A stretch of 64,000 nt of DNA from Halichondria panicea (Eukaryota; Porifera; Demospongiae; Suberitida; Halichondriidae): the NCBI RefSeq assembly GCF_963675165.1, contig NC_087377.1:14442198-14506197 (forward strand). Reading direction: 5' to 3'. Shown piece by piece: positions 12,060-24,060 of the stretch; within the stretch, counting starts at the first letter, position 1; every line of letters begins with the position of its first letter. Both the position numbers and the translations under genes were made by a program. A model generated the notes under the pieces. It worked only from the letters and a program-made list of their open reading frames with translations, was not told the DNA's origin and made no database searches.

Positions 12060-12400
12060 CCGTGCAAGAGGTTCTGGTTTGCTGCTCAAAATGCATATTT
12101 TGATGTACCCGAATGCACCCAGCAACAGCTCCAGAACCATCAAAGCTGCCTACAAGAAACATGAGGTACAAGAAACATGAGGACGAAAATAAACAGGCTT
12201 ACGGCCAACGCGTCAGAGACATTGAGCAAGGAGTTTTCACTCCCTCGTCGATGTCTTCTATAAACCACAGGTGGACTGGGGCAAGAGGCCGCCACCTTCT
12301 ACAAAAGACTAGCAGACATGCTCGCCTGGAAATAAGGAAAACTATACTCAGTAGTAATCAGTTGGCTAAGGTGCAAGCTATCCTTCGCTGCCGTCCGATC
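12060..12400 (+). pseudogene. Decayed RT-associated fragment
   Basis: 'NAYFDVPE', 'YKKHEDENKQAYGQRVRDIEQGVFTP' positions and 'LRCRPIFN' correspond to the same conserved tail as 4652-5179, but in broken frames. It lies downstream of the hAT element with no other retroelement domain. Confidence 0.5.
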
Positions 12401-12420
12401 TTCAATTATGTGCATCCGTG

Positions 12421-12525
12421 GAACAAGATCATCAAATCATGGACCCCTATATATACGGAACAAGATCATCAAAATAATCATGGACCCCTACGGAACATGA
12501 TCATCAAATCATGGACCCCTACGTG
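12421..12525 (+). repeat. Three tandem copies of a ~35-bp unit
   Basis: The unit is 'AACA(A/T)GATCATCAAATCA' followed by 'TGGACCCCTA', present three times with small indels. Confidence 0.8.
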
Positions 12526-12804
12526 ATGCTACATCACTCTTGCTACAAGAGGGCCTGATCCCTCAAATTTAATTAACTGTCACTATAAACTGCTTTCAAT
12601 AAACGTATTCTTATTATTATTACTATTATACTACTCCTGGTTCTACACATAATTATATCGGTATGAGATGAGGCCAGCGTCGTACGTATTAGAAGTAATG
12701 GAGGTCTACGTATAATAATGGCAAAACAATAATATTCAATAATTAATAATAAATTCTATAATATAGCTTGCTAGCTAGCTATTTAATAACAATTGGTGAT
12801 ACAG

Positions 12805-14431
12805 TTAACATGAATTAGATCTACATGTTATACACAGCCATCCTCTTGGCCTGACCTTGATGTTTATGCGTTTAAAGTGAAACCACTTTTGGCATTCTGT
12901 ACACTCGGTCATTCGGCTATCATATATCTCTGGAAGACCACAAGTGCAGTACAGCTCGATGATTATCTGTTTGGGATCACATCTGTTGATTGCTGCCGAA
13001 TTTTTAGATTGAGGAGAAGTGCTGAACGTTTTAGCTTCAAAACAGTGCTGAATGTGTGAACGCATTTGTTGTGAGTCATACGTTACATCTTTCGTACTCC
13101 TCGCCTGTGCAGCATTGTATGCATTTGCAATGCTGAAAACACCACAGTCCATTTCTCCTTCTTGCTGCTGTACAGGCTCAATGTAAACTTTGAGTTTGTT
13201 GTTTACCGCAAATTGATTGCCGTATATTTGAGCTAGCTGTACTTAAAGACTTGAGGTTAATTCTCCAGTTGAACAGCTGTCGTATAGTCTCAGTTTTCCA
13301 TTGGTGAGGCTGGAAACAACCCAGTGCTCTCTTTCCTCAACAAATAGTATCTGAACGGCTGCATATAATTATAGGCGATAATTCTTCTATGTACATTACA
13401 GTAATATAATTAGTGATCCATCGAGATAACATTATATAAGCCTAACCCTTACCTCTTACAACAGAGTCATGACATTGCATTGCTTTAAACTCTTTTTGAG
13501 TAAGTATAATGTCGATTGAAGACCATGCAGATGAGGGAACTGATACCTCAGCACTTCATGGGCAGCATACATATATGCTTGTCACATAGTTTTCCTCTCT
13601 TTACAACTGCCCTATCCCTGTAACGTAGATCTAAGTCAGGTATCCAGAGACTCCCAGCATACCTGGTCTGAGCATGTACAATTATTATTATGTAGTTAAT
13701 AGTATATCTACATATTAATTGACCGTGCCTGATCACAAAATTAATGTCAGGACAATTATAATTATATACATGCCATGCACGTGGCTGACAGAAGTTACCT
13801 TTTGACTCTTAGGTACAGACTGATTAGACTTTCGTCTCTTAGGTGGTGGTGGACGGTCTAAGGGGACATCAATTGGTTGCAAATGAGTCACCACAGGTCC
13901 ATGTGTAAGGCTCACGTCTGGTGTTGAGCAAAGTGGCATCTTTTGCTGCTCTTTGCCCATCACAGAACTTTGTGGTAAGTCTGGAATATACTTAGTGAGA
14001 TGATAATTATACCCACACGCAGTTTTAGTATACACGCATGCATAATAGTTTTACCGTATATAATAATATACCTTGAGGGTGTTGTTTTCTCATATCGTAT
14101 AGATCCATTGACATAGTTCATTGACTTGACCACAAGTGCAGGTTAGGTATGTTTTACCATACTTTTTTGTCAGGAAAGTACCAGACTGGGGGTGTTGACA
14201 GATGTAGAAATGTAACAGGCTGTTCATTTCTAAGTAGCTGATGTCAGTGTTTTCTGCTTTTTTGAAGTCGTCAAACTGATTGTGAAGGAGTGAATTGACG
14301 ACCACGAAGTCAAACGCTTCAACTAAGTCTGGTTGATGGGTGTATGCTCTGTAAGCTAGCCACAGTGCCACATCAGTATCTTTGCTCAAGCCATACTCAT
14401 GCTTGTTTTGAAAGAGGTACGATAACTGCAA
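12805..14431 (-). pseudogene. Second Ulp1-PHD element, decayed
   Basis: The 3' exon (about 12805-13358) encodes a Ulp1/C48-like domain ('EEREHWV', 'LYDSC', 'QQQEGEMDCGVFSIANAY') and a C-terminal PHD-like finger, parallel to the last exon of the Ginger1 gene. A TAA at 13243-13245 interrupts the domain. Upstream, 13460-13650 matches the preceding Ginger1 exon ('DKHM..AAH') but is frameshifted by extra bases in a TA run. Two further exons (13733-14035 with 'PPPPKRRKSNQS', and 14090-14431 with 'LTCTCGQVNELCQW') have no counterpart in the intact copy, and I do not recognise the latter. The integrase part is missing, so this is a relic of a related but distinct element. Confidence 0.6.
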
Positions 14432-14488
14432 TGGAGAATTTCAGTAATCTATACTACATGAAATTGAAGTGTTAAAAATGTACAATAC

Positions 14489-14636
14489 GATGAGCTGAAT
14501 TGATCATTATCTCAATCACCTGTTTACAGCGCAATCACATACACTGAAACTAATTGCCAATATTAACGAGAATTGTCACAGTGTATGTGATTGCGCTGTA
14601 AACAGGTGATTGAGATAATGATCAATTCAGCTCATC
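14489..14636. repeat. 56-bp perfect inverted repeat
   Basis: Arms 14489-14544 and 14581-14636 are exact reverse complements around a 36-bp spacer. The right arm alone recurs 3' of the A4 and A6 genes (about 33510, 54290), so the left arm is an added inverted copy. Confidence 0.9.
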
Positions 14637-14710
14637 ACACCAGTGGAGGGAATACTATCTGACTCGTCAAATGTACCACAATAATATTGGCTGGAAATTT
14701 ACTAACACAG

Positions 14711-16167
14711 TCATGTTTTTCCCACTCCTACTGGTCCATAAGCTTGGTTAGTGTTCAGTTCAATCTCTTCTTTAGGCAACACCTCCTCATAAACAGGACC
14801 AGTTGATGCAATGGGTCCTACGTTAGCTTGTCCTTCAGCTGCCGAGGAGTACACTGCCTTCTTATGAGAGCAAAAGTGCATCACTACGAGTCCAGTGAGA
14901 AATCCAAGGAGTGTTGCCATTAAGAACGTTATGCCTGTGCTCATTCCTGTAATCTCAGCATTTGATAAAGAGTAGCCATCTTTCTCTGATACTCAAGACG
15001 TATTGATGTGAACTGATTCGTTAGCAATGGGTGCTGTACATTGAGACAATTATTATAATGTCATGATTCAGCTATTATCTTGTGTAAGACACCTTCGCAA
15101 TGCAGGTCAGCAGGATTAGGCACCCACCCTCCTCTTCCTGAAACTTTAACACAAGTTGCTGTTCTTGGGTGACTGGGAAGTAGACCATCATCACACTGGA
15201 GCACAATTTCTGATCCTTCCGTGAAACCAGATTCAGCAGATAAAATACTAAGGCTCCCGTTGATAGGAGTAGAAGGTGTATCACACATAATAGCACCAGC
15301 TTGGGGAGAAATGGGGATTTAATTAGGATTATGATTTATTTGATCTAATACCTGGTATAATACCACTGTATGTAGTGATATTACTAGTCCCTATGCTGTT
15401 TCTAGCTTGAAGGGTGACAACATAGATCCTGTCATTTCCAATCATCGAACTTCAAAGGGGACAAAGCAAGTTGTTGTACATACACTACTGCTCACACTTT
15501 TGTTATAGCTTGTATTGTCATAGAGAAGATAAATATTGTAAAAGATCTCCTCCTGATATTGCAGCATTCAATCTGCAATGTGTGCAGTTGACTTATTGCA
15601 AAACCAATTATAACTAACTTACATATTGTTTCCAAGTGACAGCCAGTATAAATATAGAGGGGATAGATGATGTATTGATTCTTACACTGACGTTAGAGAC
15701 ATTGGGCAGTATTTCTTTCACTATTGAGATTTTCACCAAGGTGTCATTGTTAGTTTCTGGGTCACCACAGCTGATCCTCGTAATATTTATAATCTCAATG
15801 GCTGTTTGAGAAAGTTCTAAAGTAAGAATTGATGAGAAATTAGCAAAAACTTTAGAAATTCTATCTTGTGACACTCGAACAAGTTCAACAGATGCGAAGG
15901 CCAAAATTGAGACATTTCTTGTTTCATTCACACTATCAGGCGAAAAGGTCTTGAAAAATACATGTTTTCAGCATGGTACAACCTCCACTCTAACTGTGTG
16001 AGGTCCACTCCCTCACAGAAGAGTCTAACAGTTCCAGGACAGTGTTCACCAACCAGACTCACTCCTCCCTCAACAGTCAGAGACACTGATGATGAGTACA
16101 CCTCTTCACTTATCATTGAAATTAAGATGATTAGTACTGCACTTGGCCTGCAGCACACTGTCATCAT
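14711..16167 (-). pseudogene. Receptor A1 (Ig-FN3-CCP-TM), broken
   Basis: Same plan as the intact A genes. Signal peptide plus Ig-like exon is 15623-16167 ('MMTVCCRPSAVLIIL', Cys in 'VRLFCEG', Trp in 'LEWRLY', Cys in 'RISCGD'); FN3 15352-15572; CCP 15093-15299 (CDTP...CDDG...ATCV...LHC); stalk/TM/tail ending 14711. Lesions: a 1-bp deletion in an A run near 15953-15957, at least one 1-bp deletion in the FN3 exon, a TGA replacing the stalk cysteine codon near 14993, and a lost normal stop that extends the tail. The tail still shows YEEV and YGPV. It is the duplicate of A4 and shares the first frameshift with it. Confidence 0.8.
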
Positions 16168-16799
16168 GTTTTACGACTATAGAAGTTGTATTTGTTCATA
16201 GCGTATGCGCATTGAATGATAAATAAACTTTGGGATAATTAAAAGTTCAGACATGATATCCGAGGTAGGTGTGATGGACTGTAAACAGAATAGTAAATTA
16301 TTGACAAACACAAGTCTGTTATTTGGCAGATAGCTGATAGCTGAGGATGTATAGGCAACATGTAGGTGTCGTCCTGCACTTCCAAGAGTACTTTGAGGTT
16401 GTCGAAAACATCAGGATCCCCTTCACATTCCGATCGATATTTGCAAAAGGGGAGGGTTCAAAAAGTATTGAGTGTGGCTGGGTTGGGTTACAAATGGGGA
16501 AAAAAAGACAAAAATTTATGTCAGTGGGTGCACGTGAATCGGGCGAAGTAGCAAAGATTGGTATTATTTTTTAGTTAAGGAGCATTCAAGTGCATGGGAG
16601 ACTATACGATTGATCTGGGTGGTATGTGTTTGTATTTCAAGGATACCAAGGTATAATATTATTTATTCTCAGAAGAAGAGGGAACGAAAGTATCATGCTT
16701 ACATGTATATAGATACGTACTGTATACGTTGTCAAAATTGAGCTCAATTGGAAAGCAATCTGACGTATAGTGTATTAATTATAGTCATTCAATATTCAG

Positions 16800-16860
16800 T
16801 CACAGTCTGACAGTTTCAGGACAGTGTTCACAAACCAGACTCACTCCTTCAACAGTGATA
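16800..16860 (-). pseudogene. Relic of an Ig-exon start
   Basis: About 60 bp match the conserved start of the A-type Ig exon (GTTCACAAACCAGACTCACTCC) without the rest of the gene. A near-identical relic is at about 35765-35830 in the duplicated block. Confidence 0.55.
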
Positions 16861-17256
16861 ATGATTTTATCAAATGTACGTATATACAATCCCCATCATC
16901 CCTGAAATTTATTCCTGAAATTTTAAGTGAATTGCATGCATTTTGTTGACAAACACAATCGTGCTCATGTTTAACTAGCCCTCTCAATCCTAACTTTATG
17001 AAAGAATAAGTTTTCTATTCAAACTGTTGGTTTTCTCTTGCTGTTGAAAGTTTGTGACAATTCTCGTAATTAGTGGGAACAATAATACATGACTGTATTT
17101 AGTTTCAGTTGTGATTGTGTGATTGTACTAATTGGCTAGTGTGTGAATAATATTTTATGAACTGTTTGTAAACACTAAAATTAATACTTAGAAAGCGAAG
17201 TACTTTTTGTGTGATGCATTTTGTAACGCGTTTTTAAACTCAATTCAAATCAAATA

Positions 17257-17440
17257 CAGTGGAACCCCTCTATAACGGACACCTTTACATTGGGATCAAT
17301 GTTTTGGCTTTTATACAGAGGTGGCCTTTGTTGAGGGGTTGTTTTGTACACAAACTGTTCATTGGGACCTGGGTGCCTGGTCGTTATATAGCAACTGCAT
17401 GGCCTTTATTTGGAGGTCGTTGTTAACAGAGGTTCCGCTG
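17257..17440. mobile_element. Tigger/pogo-like MITE
   Basis: The ends CAGTGGAACCCCTC and GAGGTTCCGCTG are flanked by TA on both sides (17255-17256, 17441-17442), which is the Tc1/pogo pattern. It is 184 bp and non-coding. It lies inside an insertion (about 17207-17757) absent from the paired block at about 36233. Confidence 0.8.
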
Positions 17441-17559
17441 TACTGTATAATTTATAGGGCGAACTTTTTGGCACATTATGCTAGCATTTGTTCTACGTGT
17501 GCGTCGATTAGACTCTTAAAAATCAGTTTGCAAATCATTATAGCAGTAGTATACTGTCC

Positions 17560-17739
17560 GATATAGCGGGTTATTTTCGAGGCACTAAATTTTCGCGGAT
17601 TGCCCAAAGTAAAGATTTTGAGGATGAATTTCAAATGACCACACCCTCACAGTAGAGAGATTCAATATCTAATTTTCGACGCACATTTTGGTGTTTCTGG
17701 GTCGACCTCGAAAATCTAGAAAAATAACCGGCTAGCTAA
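17560..17739. mobile_element. MITE with GGTTATTTTCGAGG-type ends
   Basis: The left end AGCGGGTTATTTTCGAGG and right end CTAGAAAAATAACCGGCT are imperfectly inverted, with AAATTTTCGCGGAT inside. Single-end or fuller relatives occur near 24295, 57110, 62118-62320 and 63460, so this is a multicopy family. Confidence 0.6.
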
Positions 17740-17963
17740 AAGGTAATTGAGAACAGTAGGTGGATGAAAAGATTATTACAGCTCACACTTAATTTAGTGA
17801 CCTTTTTATACACCTCCACGGATGTAAGCTAGATCTATCTGATTATTGTAAAAACAGGATTTTGAACATCACCATAAAAATAATAATGTTGATGCGCAAT
17901 ATTCACGTGTTACTAAACGCTAGCTATATAGAAGTATAATACTGGCTGTAATGTACATGAATA

Positions 17964-19680
17964 CTAACACATGTTTACTGGTCCATACGATTGGTTACTG
18001 TTCAGTTCTATCTCCTCTTTGGGTGACACCTCTTCATAAACAGGACCAGCTTGCGCAGTGGGTCCTCCGTTAGCTTGTCCTTCAACTGCTGGGGAGTACA
18101 CTCCCTTCTTACGAGAGCAAATATGCATCACTAGGAGTCCAGCGAGGAATTCTATCAAAATTCCCATTAAGAATGTGATGCTTGCGGTCATCCCTGTAAT
18201 TTCAGCAATTGATAAAAACTCATCAGCTTTTTCTGCTACACTTGACAATGTATCGATGTGAGTCAATTTCGTTGTCTGGCTTGTACTGGGTGCTGCAAAT
18301 AAATATTATTTTGGCAAAATTGGAGCAAATAATTTTATAATTGTACCATTAGTTTCATCAAGGATGGAATGACATCTGAATGCAAGCACGTCAGGTTGCC
18401 ATGTCGTATCATTTGTGCAAGTGCCAGTAGTTGGCCCAATAAGAACAAATCCTTCATTACAAGAGAGTGACGATCGTGCTCCCTCTGCCTGGCTACTGAA
18501 TTCAAACGTTCCATTTGTCAGAAGAGGCGGGACATCACACCTTACTTAATTACAATACATTTAAAATCTATTCTGATCAATAAAATAATGCTTACCTAAT
18601 ATGATATTGAGTGATACGGGAAGACTGGACCCAGCACAATTTGTAGATACTACCATCACTGCATATTCCTGATTGTACTGAAGTATCAGCTCAATGTGTG
18701 ACTCTGTTACCACTAGCATGGCATAAGCAGAGTTGTTTGTGAGAGTGACTGTTACAGAGTATAGTAAACCTTTGCATTAGAAAGAGGAGGGTTCCATTGG
18801 AGAGTAACAGTGCTATTCTGTGATTTATTGACAATATCAGAAACTTGAAGAAGCTCTGGTAGTCCTGGAGAGTCTATATAGGTATCCAAGAAAAATCTTA
18901 GTGAGCATGCACTGTACAGAACAGCATACGGTGCATTCCTCACACAATGCAGTTTTATGGGGTGCCCTTTGTGTCAAAATTAATTACAATAAGTGGATGC
19001 ATGCTTCTATATAATTATATATAGTAAAGTGATGATAGTCACAGTAACATAGATGTCTCTCTTATTACTGTGTCACTATTGACGCTCCACTGTCTGATAT
19101 ATTCATCTCTCTTACTGCGACTATATCGTCGCTTAACCATATAGAAGCATCCATGCACTTAGTGTAATTTTGATACAAAGAACACACTATACTAATGTAA
19201 ATTTAACCACAATTAGATCAACTCACCATAGAGATCAATTCGCACAGTTGTTCCAGAGCACTCAATATCTCGACCATCCATCGAACTGTACAGGGTTAGT
19301 TCCAGTGTGGAGTTCAGATGTGGTGTTACTGAGTTGAGTGATACTGTGTAGGCTCCAAGTGTGTCTTCACTAATGTTACGTTTCCCAAGTGTAGGTGAGA
19401 GTGAACTTGAAAAGTCCACACGATTAAGTGTTTCCATTGGACGTCCAAAAGGATTTGGAGCAATCCATATCAGTGCATCACTTTCACTTATACATGTCAG
19501 ACTTCTCTTCTCTTGGGGACAGGCATTCTCAATGAAGGATGGAGACACTGTTGCATAATCTGCAGCTAGTATCTAGATATAATTATATTGACTCTTATAT
19601 AGACTACCTAATAATAAACTTTTACCTGCTGAATTGAAAATCATGAGCAGAATCTGGGTGAGCTGTAGCTGATATACCAT
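17964..19680 (-). pseudogene. Receptor B1 (Ig-FN3-CCP-TM), single frameshift
   Basis: Five exons: signal peptide 19626-19680 (MVYQLQLTQILLMIFNSAG), Ig-like 19227-19559 ('SLTCISESDALIWI', 'DIECSG'), FN3 18596-18873 ('SPGLPELLQVSD'), CCP 18347-18544 (four Cys, 'TWQPDV') and stalk/TM/tail 17964-18292. All junctions are phase 1. The tail has YEEV and YGPV like the A genes, but the ectodomain is a separate subfamily. Compared with B2, two extra bases in the FN3 exon (near 18757, TACTATAC for TACTAC) bring an early TAA; the remaining exons are open. It could be a true null allele or a sequence error. Confidence 0.8.
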
Positions 19681-20747
19681 TGTTTCCTTGCCAGCAGAAA
19701 AAGAATCAGAGAATTCTTTAAAGGTGTTTTGAAGCATGGGTGGTGCAAAAAATGATGTAATTAATTGTGTCACTGTAATTATGGATTTAGACACAACTTA
19801 CTGTCAATTCAGTAGAAAAAAGCAAAGTCAATATAAAATACTATAGCTGTAAATTCTGTAACATGCAGTGTCTCCATCCTCCATTGATCTAGGTAGATAT
19901 GTGTATAGATTGCATGCATGGGAAGTTTGGCCGATAATTATATGCACGTTGACCATGTGCTATGCGCTGTCACTGAGCGGGATGCTATTTATTGGTAGCT
20001 TGACTTAAACAGCAAGATAAATCCCAATCACCAGGCTTATGCTGTCCATGACCGTAAGAGGTAACAAAACCCACCAGAAGCACATAACAAGTATAATTAT
20101 AAGGTAAACAAAAGTGAAAAAACAACTCGTAATTTAAACACATAAATATACCTCTCCCCTTCTCCAGCGTGAAACAAGTATAAGGGTAGTGTGCCACATA
20201 ATTAGCACTTGGCCATTCCATTGGCTTCTTGATTATAAAAGTGTATGATTGAAGAGCTCAGTATAGAACTAGAATCCAACAACTCAATCGAAGGTTGTGA
20301 GGGCATCATAATATTATATATACACTTGCATGCTTTGGGAGAGTTTTTTTCGTCAAATCTGAGCCGACAACGAAGAAATACTTTGGAATTAAACAACACT
20401 CATGCAGCTCCAAGAATGATCTCTCATCATTCTTAATCTTCGTAACAGGTAAAACCACAACTGCATGCTGTGCATGCAGTCGTGGTTTTACCTGTTACAA
20501 AGCACAAACACTCGATCCTTCATGCAAATCTGGCACTCTTAATTGCTGCCCGTCTCTGAGTTCTTGTTCCAGGTGAACAAGGTGGTTGTTCCAAGTCTCA
20601 CTGTACACGAACTTACCAAGTCCATTAGTTTCTATGATTAGCCGCTGGAAGGTGCATTGCTGGGGCCCTTTTAGACCAAACAGCATTTGGGAGCAAGTGA
20701 AACTTACCAGTGTACAATTTTTCGCTCATTTAATATAATTTAAATAC

Positions 20748-22213
20748 CTTCACAAAGTAGGTCAGCAGGATTAGGTACCCACTCTCCTCTTCCTGAAACT
20801 TTAACACAAGTTGCTATTCTTGGGTGACTGGGAAGTAGACTATCGTCACACTGGAGCACAATTTCTGAACCCTCCATGAAACCAGATTCAGTAGATAAAA
20901 TTCTAAGGCTCTCGTTGATAGGAGTAGAAGGTGTATCACACACGATAGTACCAGCTTAGGAAAAAATGTATGGGGACCTAATTAAATATAGGTTATGATT
21001 AAATATACCTGGTATGATGCCACTGGATGTAGTGATATTACTAGTCCCTATGCTGTTTCTAGCTTGAAGGGTGACAACATAGATCCTGTCATTTCCAGTC
21101 ACTGATACTTCAAAGGAGACAAAGCAAGTTGGTGTACATACACTACTGCTCACACTTTTGCTATAGCTTGTATCGTCATAGAGAAGAGAAAGATTGTAAA
21201 GAATCTCCTCCTGATATTGAGAACATTCAGCCTGCAAAGCAAATATGATGCAGTTGACTTGCGACAAGCATTACAAACTTACGTATTGTTTCCAAGTAAC
21301 AGCCAGTATAACCATATAGGGGATAGATGACGTATTGATTCTTACACTGAAGTTACAGACATCGGGCAGTGCTTCTGTTACTATTGAGATGTTCACTGAA
21401 GTGTCATTGTTGTTTATTGCATCACCACAGCTGATTCTGTGTATTTCAGTGACCATTTGAGAAAGTTCTAAAATAAGAATTGATGAGAAATTTGCAAAAA
21501 CTTTAGAACTGTGCTGTGATACTTGAACAAGTTCGACAGATGCAGAGCCCAATGATAAATTGTTAAAGACTTTTTTGGTACCATTCACACTATCCGTCAC
21601 AAACTTCTCAGAAGAATACATGCTATCATTGTAGTACAACCTCCACTGTAGCAGTGTGAGGTCCACTCCGTCACAGAACAGTCTGACAGTTCCAGGACAG
21701 TGTTCACCAACCAGACTCTCTCCTCCTTCAACAGTCAGAGAGACACTTGTAAACGCTAGCCCTATAATAATTTTGTCAGCTTATGTTCATAGCTAATAAC
21801 AGTATACCTTAAACAGTAATCTTACCAGTAAATGTCGAGAACATTAGAATTAAAAGAACAAAGTAAATTCTCAAATGTACAGTGTGTTGTTATTATTATG
21901 TGTATGTGTGTGCACTTGACTAATGTGTACATTGTTTACTTAGTTAATTTGTACTGTAGCTATGGTTTCTGTTATAGGAATGTTAAGTAGGTTAATTACT
22001 TCCTGTGGAGCAGAGCCTCCTTTTGTGTTAACAATAGATTCTTTGTTGTAAAGAGGCCCTGCGCGTCTCTCTTGTTTTTGGTGCATGTATGATCTCTGTT
22101 TTGTCAGTTGTTACTTTTGTCTATCTTGTTTAATGTTAAATCCTTGTCAAATCTTGAGCTGACTCCGCCGCTTAGCTAGTTCTAGCACTCAACTCTGCCA
22201 ACACAGTGCCCAT
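20748..22213 (-). pseudogene. Receptor A2, split by a solo LTR and lacking its TM exon
   Basis: Ig-like exon 21283-21761, FN3 21009-21231 and CCP 20748-20954 are all open and have the same lengths as in A6. The signal-peptide exon is cut: the ATG survives at 22211-22213, but the rest (VHLRIYFVLLILMFSTFTG, to about 21830) lies beyond a 319-bp LTR. No transmembrane/tail exon follows the CCP. The sequence instead switches at about 20727 to DNA matching 39246, a duplication junction. Because the last junction is phase 1, the ectodomain could in principle splice to B1 exons downstream; no transcript evidence is available. Confidence 0.75.
21885..22203. mobile_element. Solo LTR in the A2 signal-peptide exon
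   Basis: Starts TGTTG and ends CAACA, 319 bp, flanked by the 5-bp duplication CAGTG (21880-21884, 22204-22208). The paralogous A6 exon at about 55940-55960 has the uninterrupted empty site. The TG...CA ends and 5-bp duplication fit an LTR retrotransposon. No internal coding region is present. Confidence 0.85.
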
Positions 22214-22441
22214 TATATTCTTTTCTATACAGCCTGGGTAAATTAATGTTAGTAAATTGCATGCAGTTTTTTGGCAACAAAGATTCATTTCAGATTCAAA
22301 TCAGGTGGTTTGTCATAGACTATATAAACTATATGCCACACTTTTTACCTGCAGTTACGAGAGTACTTCGAGGCTGTCGAAAACAAAGATCCCCTTCACA
22401 TTCCAATCGATATTTGCAAAAGGGAAGAGGTTCACAAGGTA

Positions 22442-22611
22442 CACAGTAAAAACAGATTTGTTATAATAACATAAAACATCTCAAATAAAATGCATCATTT
22501 GAAATTTAATGTAGAAATGACATAAATTTCTGTCATTTCTACATTAAATTTCAAATGATGCATTTTATTTGAGATGTTTTATGTTATTATAACGAATCTG
22601 TTTTTACTGTG
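22442..22611. mobile_element. 170-bp palindromic MITE, TA target
   Basis: Ends are CACAGTAAAAACAG and its complement. The two arms, about 81 bp each, are complementary with one mismatch around an 8-bp loop. TA flanks both sides, and the paralogous empty site (GGTTCACAAGGTATTGG, about 56180) lacks it. This is a Tc1/mariner-type non-autonomous element by target; the family is inferred. Confidence 0.85.
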
Positions 22612-22613
22612 TA

Positions 22614-23940
22614 TTGCATGTGGGTATGGCTGAGTTTGGTTATACAAATGAGGAAAAGGAACCAAAATTGAGAGGGTAAAAGCTTGTTGCACAAATCTGA
22701 ACATGAATCGGGCGAGGAGCAAGAGATCTATAATTTTAATGAACGCAGGTGAAGAGCAGTGGACATTTACCATTCAAGTGGGAGATCAGTGATCAAGATA
22801 ACTGCTGTGGTATGGGTTCAAGGATACCAATTAATTGCAAGGTATTTACTCAGAAGAAGAGGGAACCAAAATACCATGCTTGTGTATATACAGACTGACG
22901 CAGTCTCAAACTGGCATATCATCAAAAGTGAGCTCAATTGGAATGCAACCTGACCCACTCAATATAGTCTGAATATTGATGGAATGTACTGAAATTGTAT
23001 AATTATCTGTACATAATTATTGTTTATGCATGCATGGTTGAGCAACTCACATCTGTTTCATATTTCTATAACCAAGTTAACAAGCTGTTCTTGTCCTACG
23101 CACTTCATGCAAGCTTAAGATATCACATAATTATATAGAAGCCTTCCCAATCTCATTTTGAACTGAGTCAACTGCATCAAGACTTGATGATACATAATAA
23201 TTATAGACTATAGTTGCATGGTATGTATACCCTTAGTCTGAGAAGGTTTTGGTTTTGGCATTGTTCGCCAACAATAATTATAGATGTTGAAAAGCCACTA
23301 AGGCAAGAGGGATATTTCACTGGTCAATCGAATTAAGTTAAGCGTGGTTGACTAACTGGGAAGTGCATGCAGTAACAGTAAACTTAGGCGTAAAGTGGAC
23401 CTTGTGCCCAGTTTTGTATGTTTCCAGCAACACACTAAAACTGAACCCACTTTTGAGATCGGGGGAGGTCAATTCTTGATTATAGCAGGAATATGAATTA
23501 GTATTACGGTGATAAGAAAACATGTCTTCATCATCATCGAGGGTATAATGTGACATGTGCAATGCATGTGCTATAATACCAAAACTGTTTTTTCTGCCTT
23601 ATAATTATATACTCTTAATTCAGGCTGTTCACCGTATACAGTTACGTCCGTTGGTTCTTCACGCTGTGTGATCTCCTTACTGTATCATGTTTACTATCAA
23701 TTGAAGTTCTTCTGGAATTCTTGTTCTTTAATGATCTCCACAGTTACATCATGTTCCTGTAGCTGTAATAACTCCGAGAACAGAAGAGAAGTTACCAAAT
23801 TGCTGGTCTGCCAAGTTTTGTGATACATGTGTTAGGTGTATAAATTGGAAAGGGGACTCAAGGCTCAGATGTATAGGATGGTATTATTTGAATGGATCAC
23901 ATTGATTGCCATCTCCATTGTATAAGTCATATAATATGAC
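22614..23940. other. Intergenic DNA with tail-exon relic
   Basis: No intact gene. 23040-23540 resembles 61850-62110, which encodes a GPVYAEV tail piece on the minus strand; here the frame is degraded. The paired block lacks about 22691-23522. Confidence 0.5.
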
Positions 23941-23944
23941 TTGT

Positions 23945-24060
23945 CAAAATGCTGAGGTCCTCTCCGTCACAGAACAGTCTGATAGTTCCAGGACATGCAG
24001 TATTCACCAACCAGACTCACTCCTCCATCAACACTCGACAGCCATGCAGAGAGACACTAT
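23945..24060 (-). pseudogene. Relic of an Ig-exon start
   Basis: Matches the start of the A-type Ig exon but carries two TGCA insertions (23996-23999, 24045-24048). The counterpart at 56785-56895 has the same two. No neighbouring receptor exon. Confidence 0.6.

Noticed and set aside
15962-16201. Plus-strand open frames opposite the Ig exons, repeated at every A gene
   Set aside because: They mirror the conserved minus-strand Ig exon (same DNA, other strand) and have no independent start or splice support.
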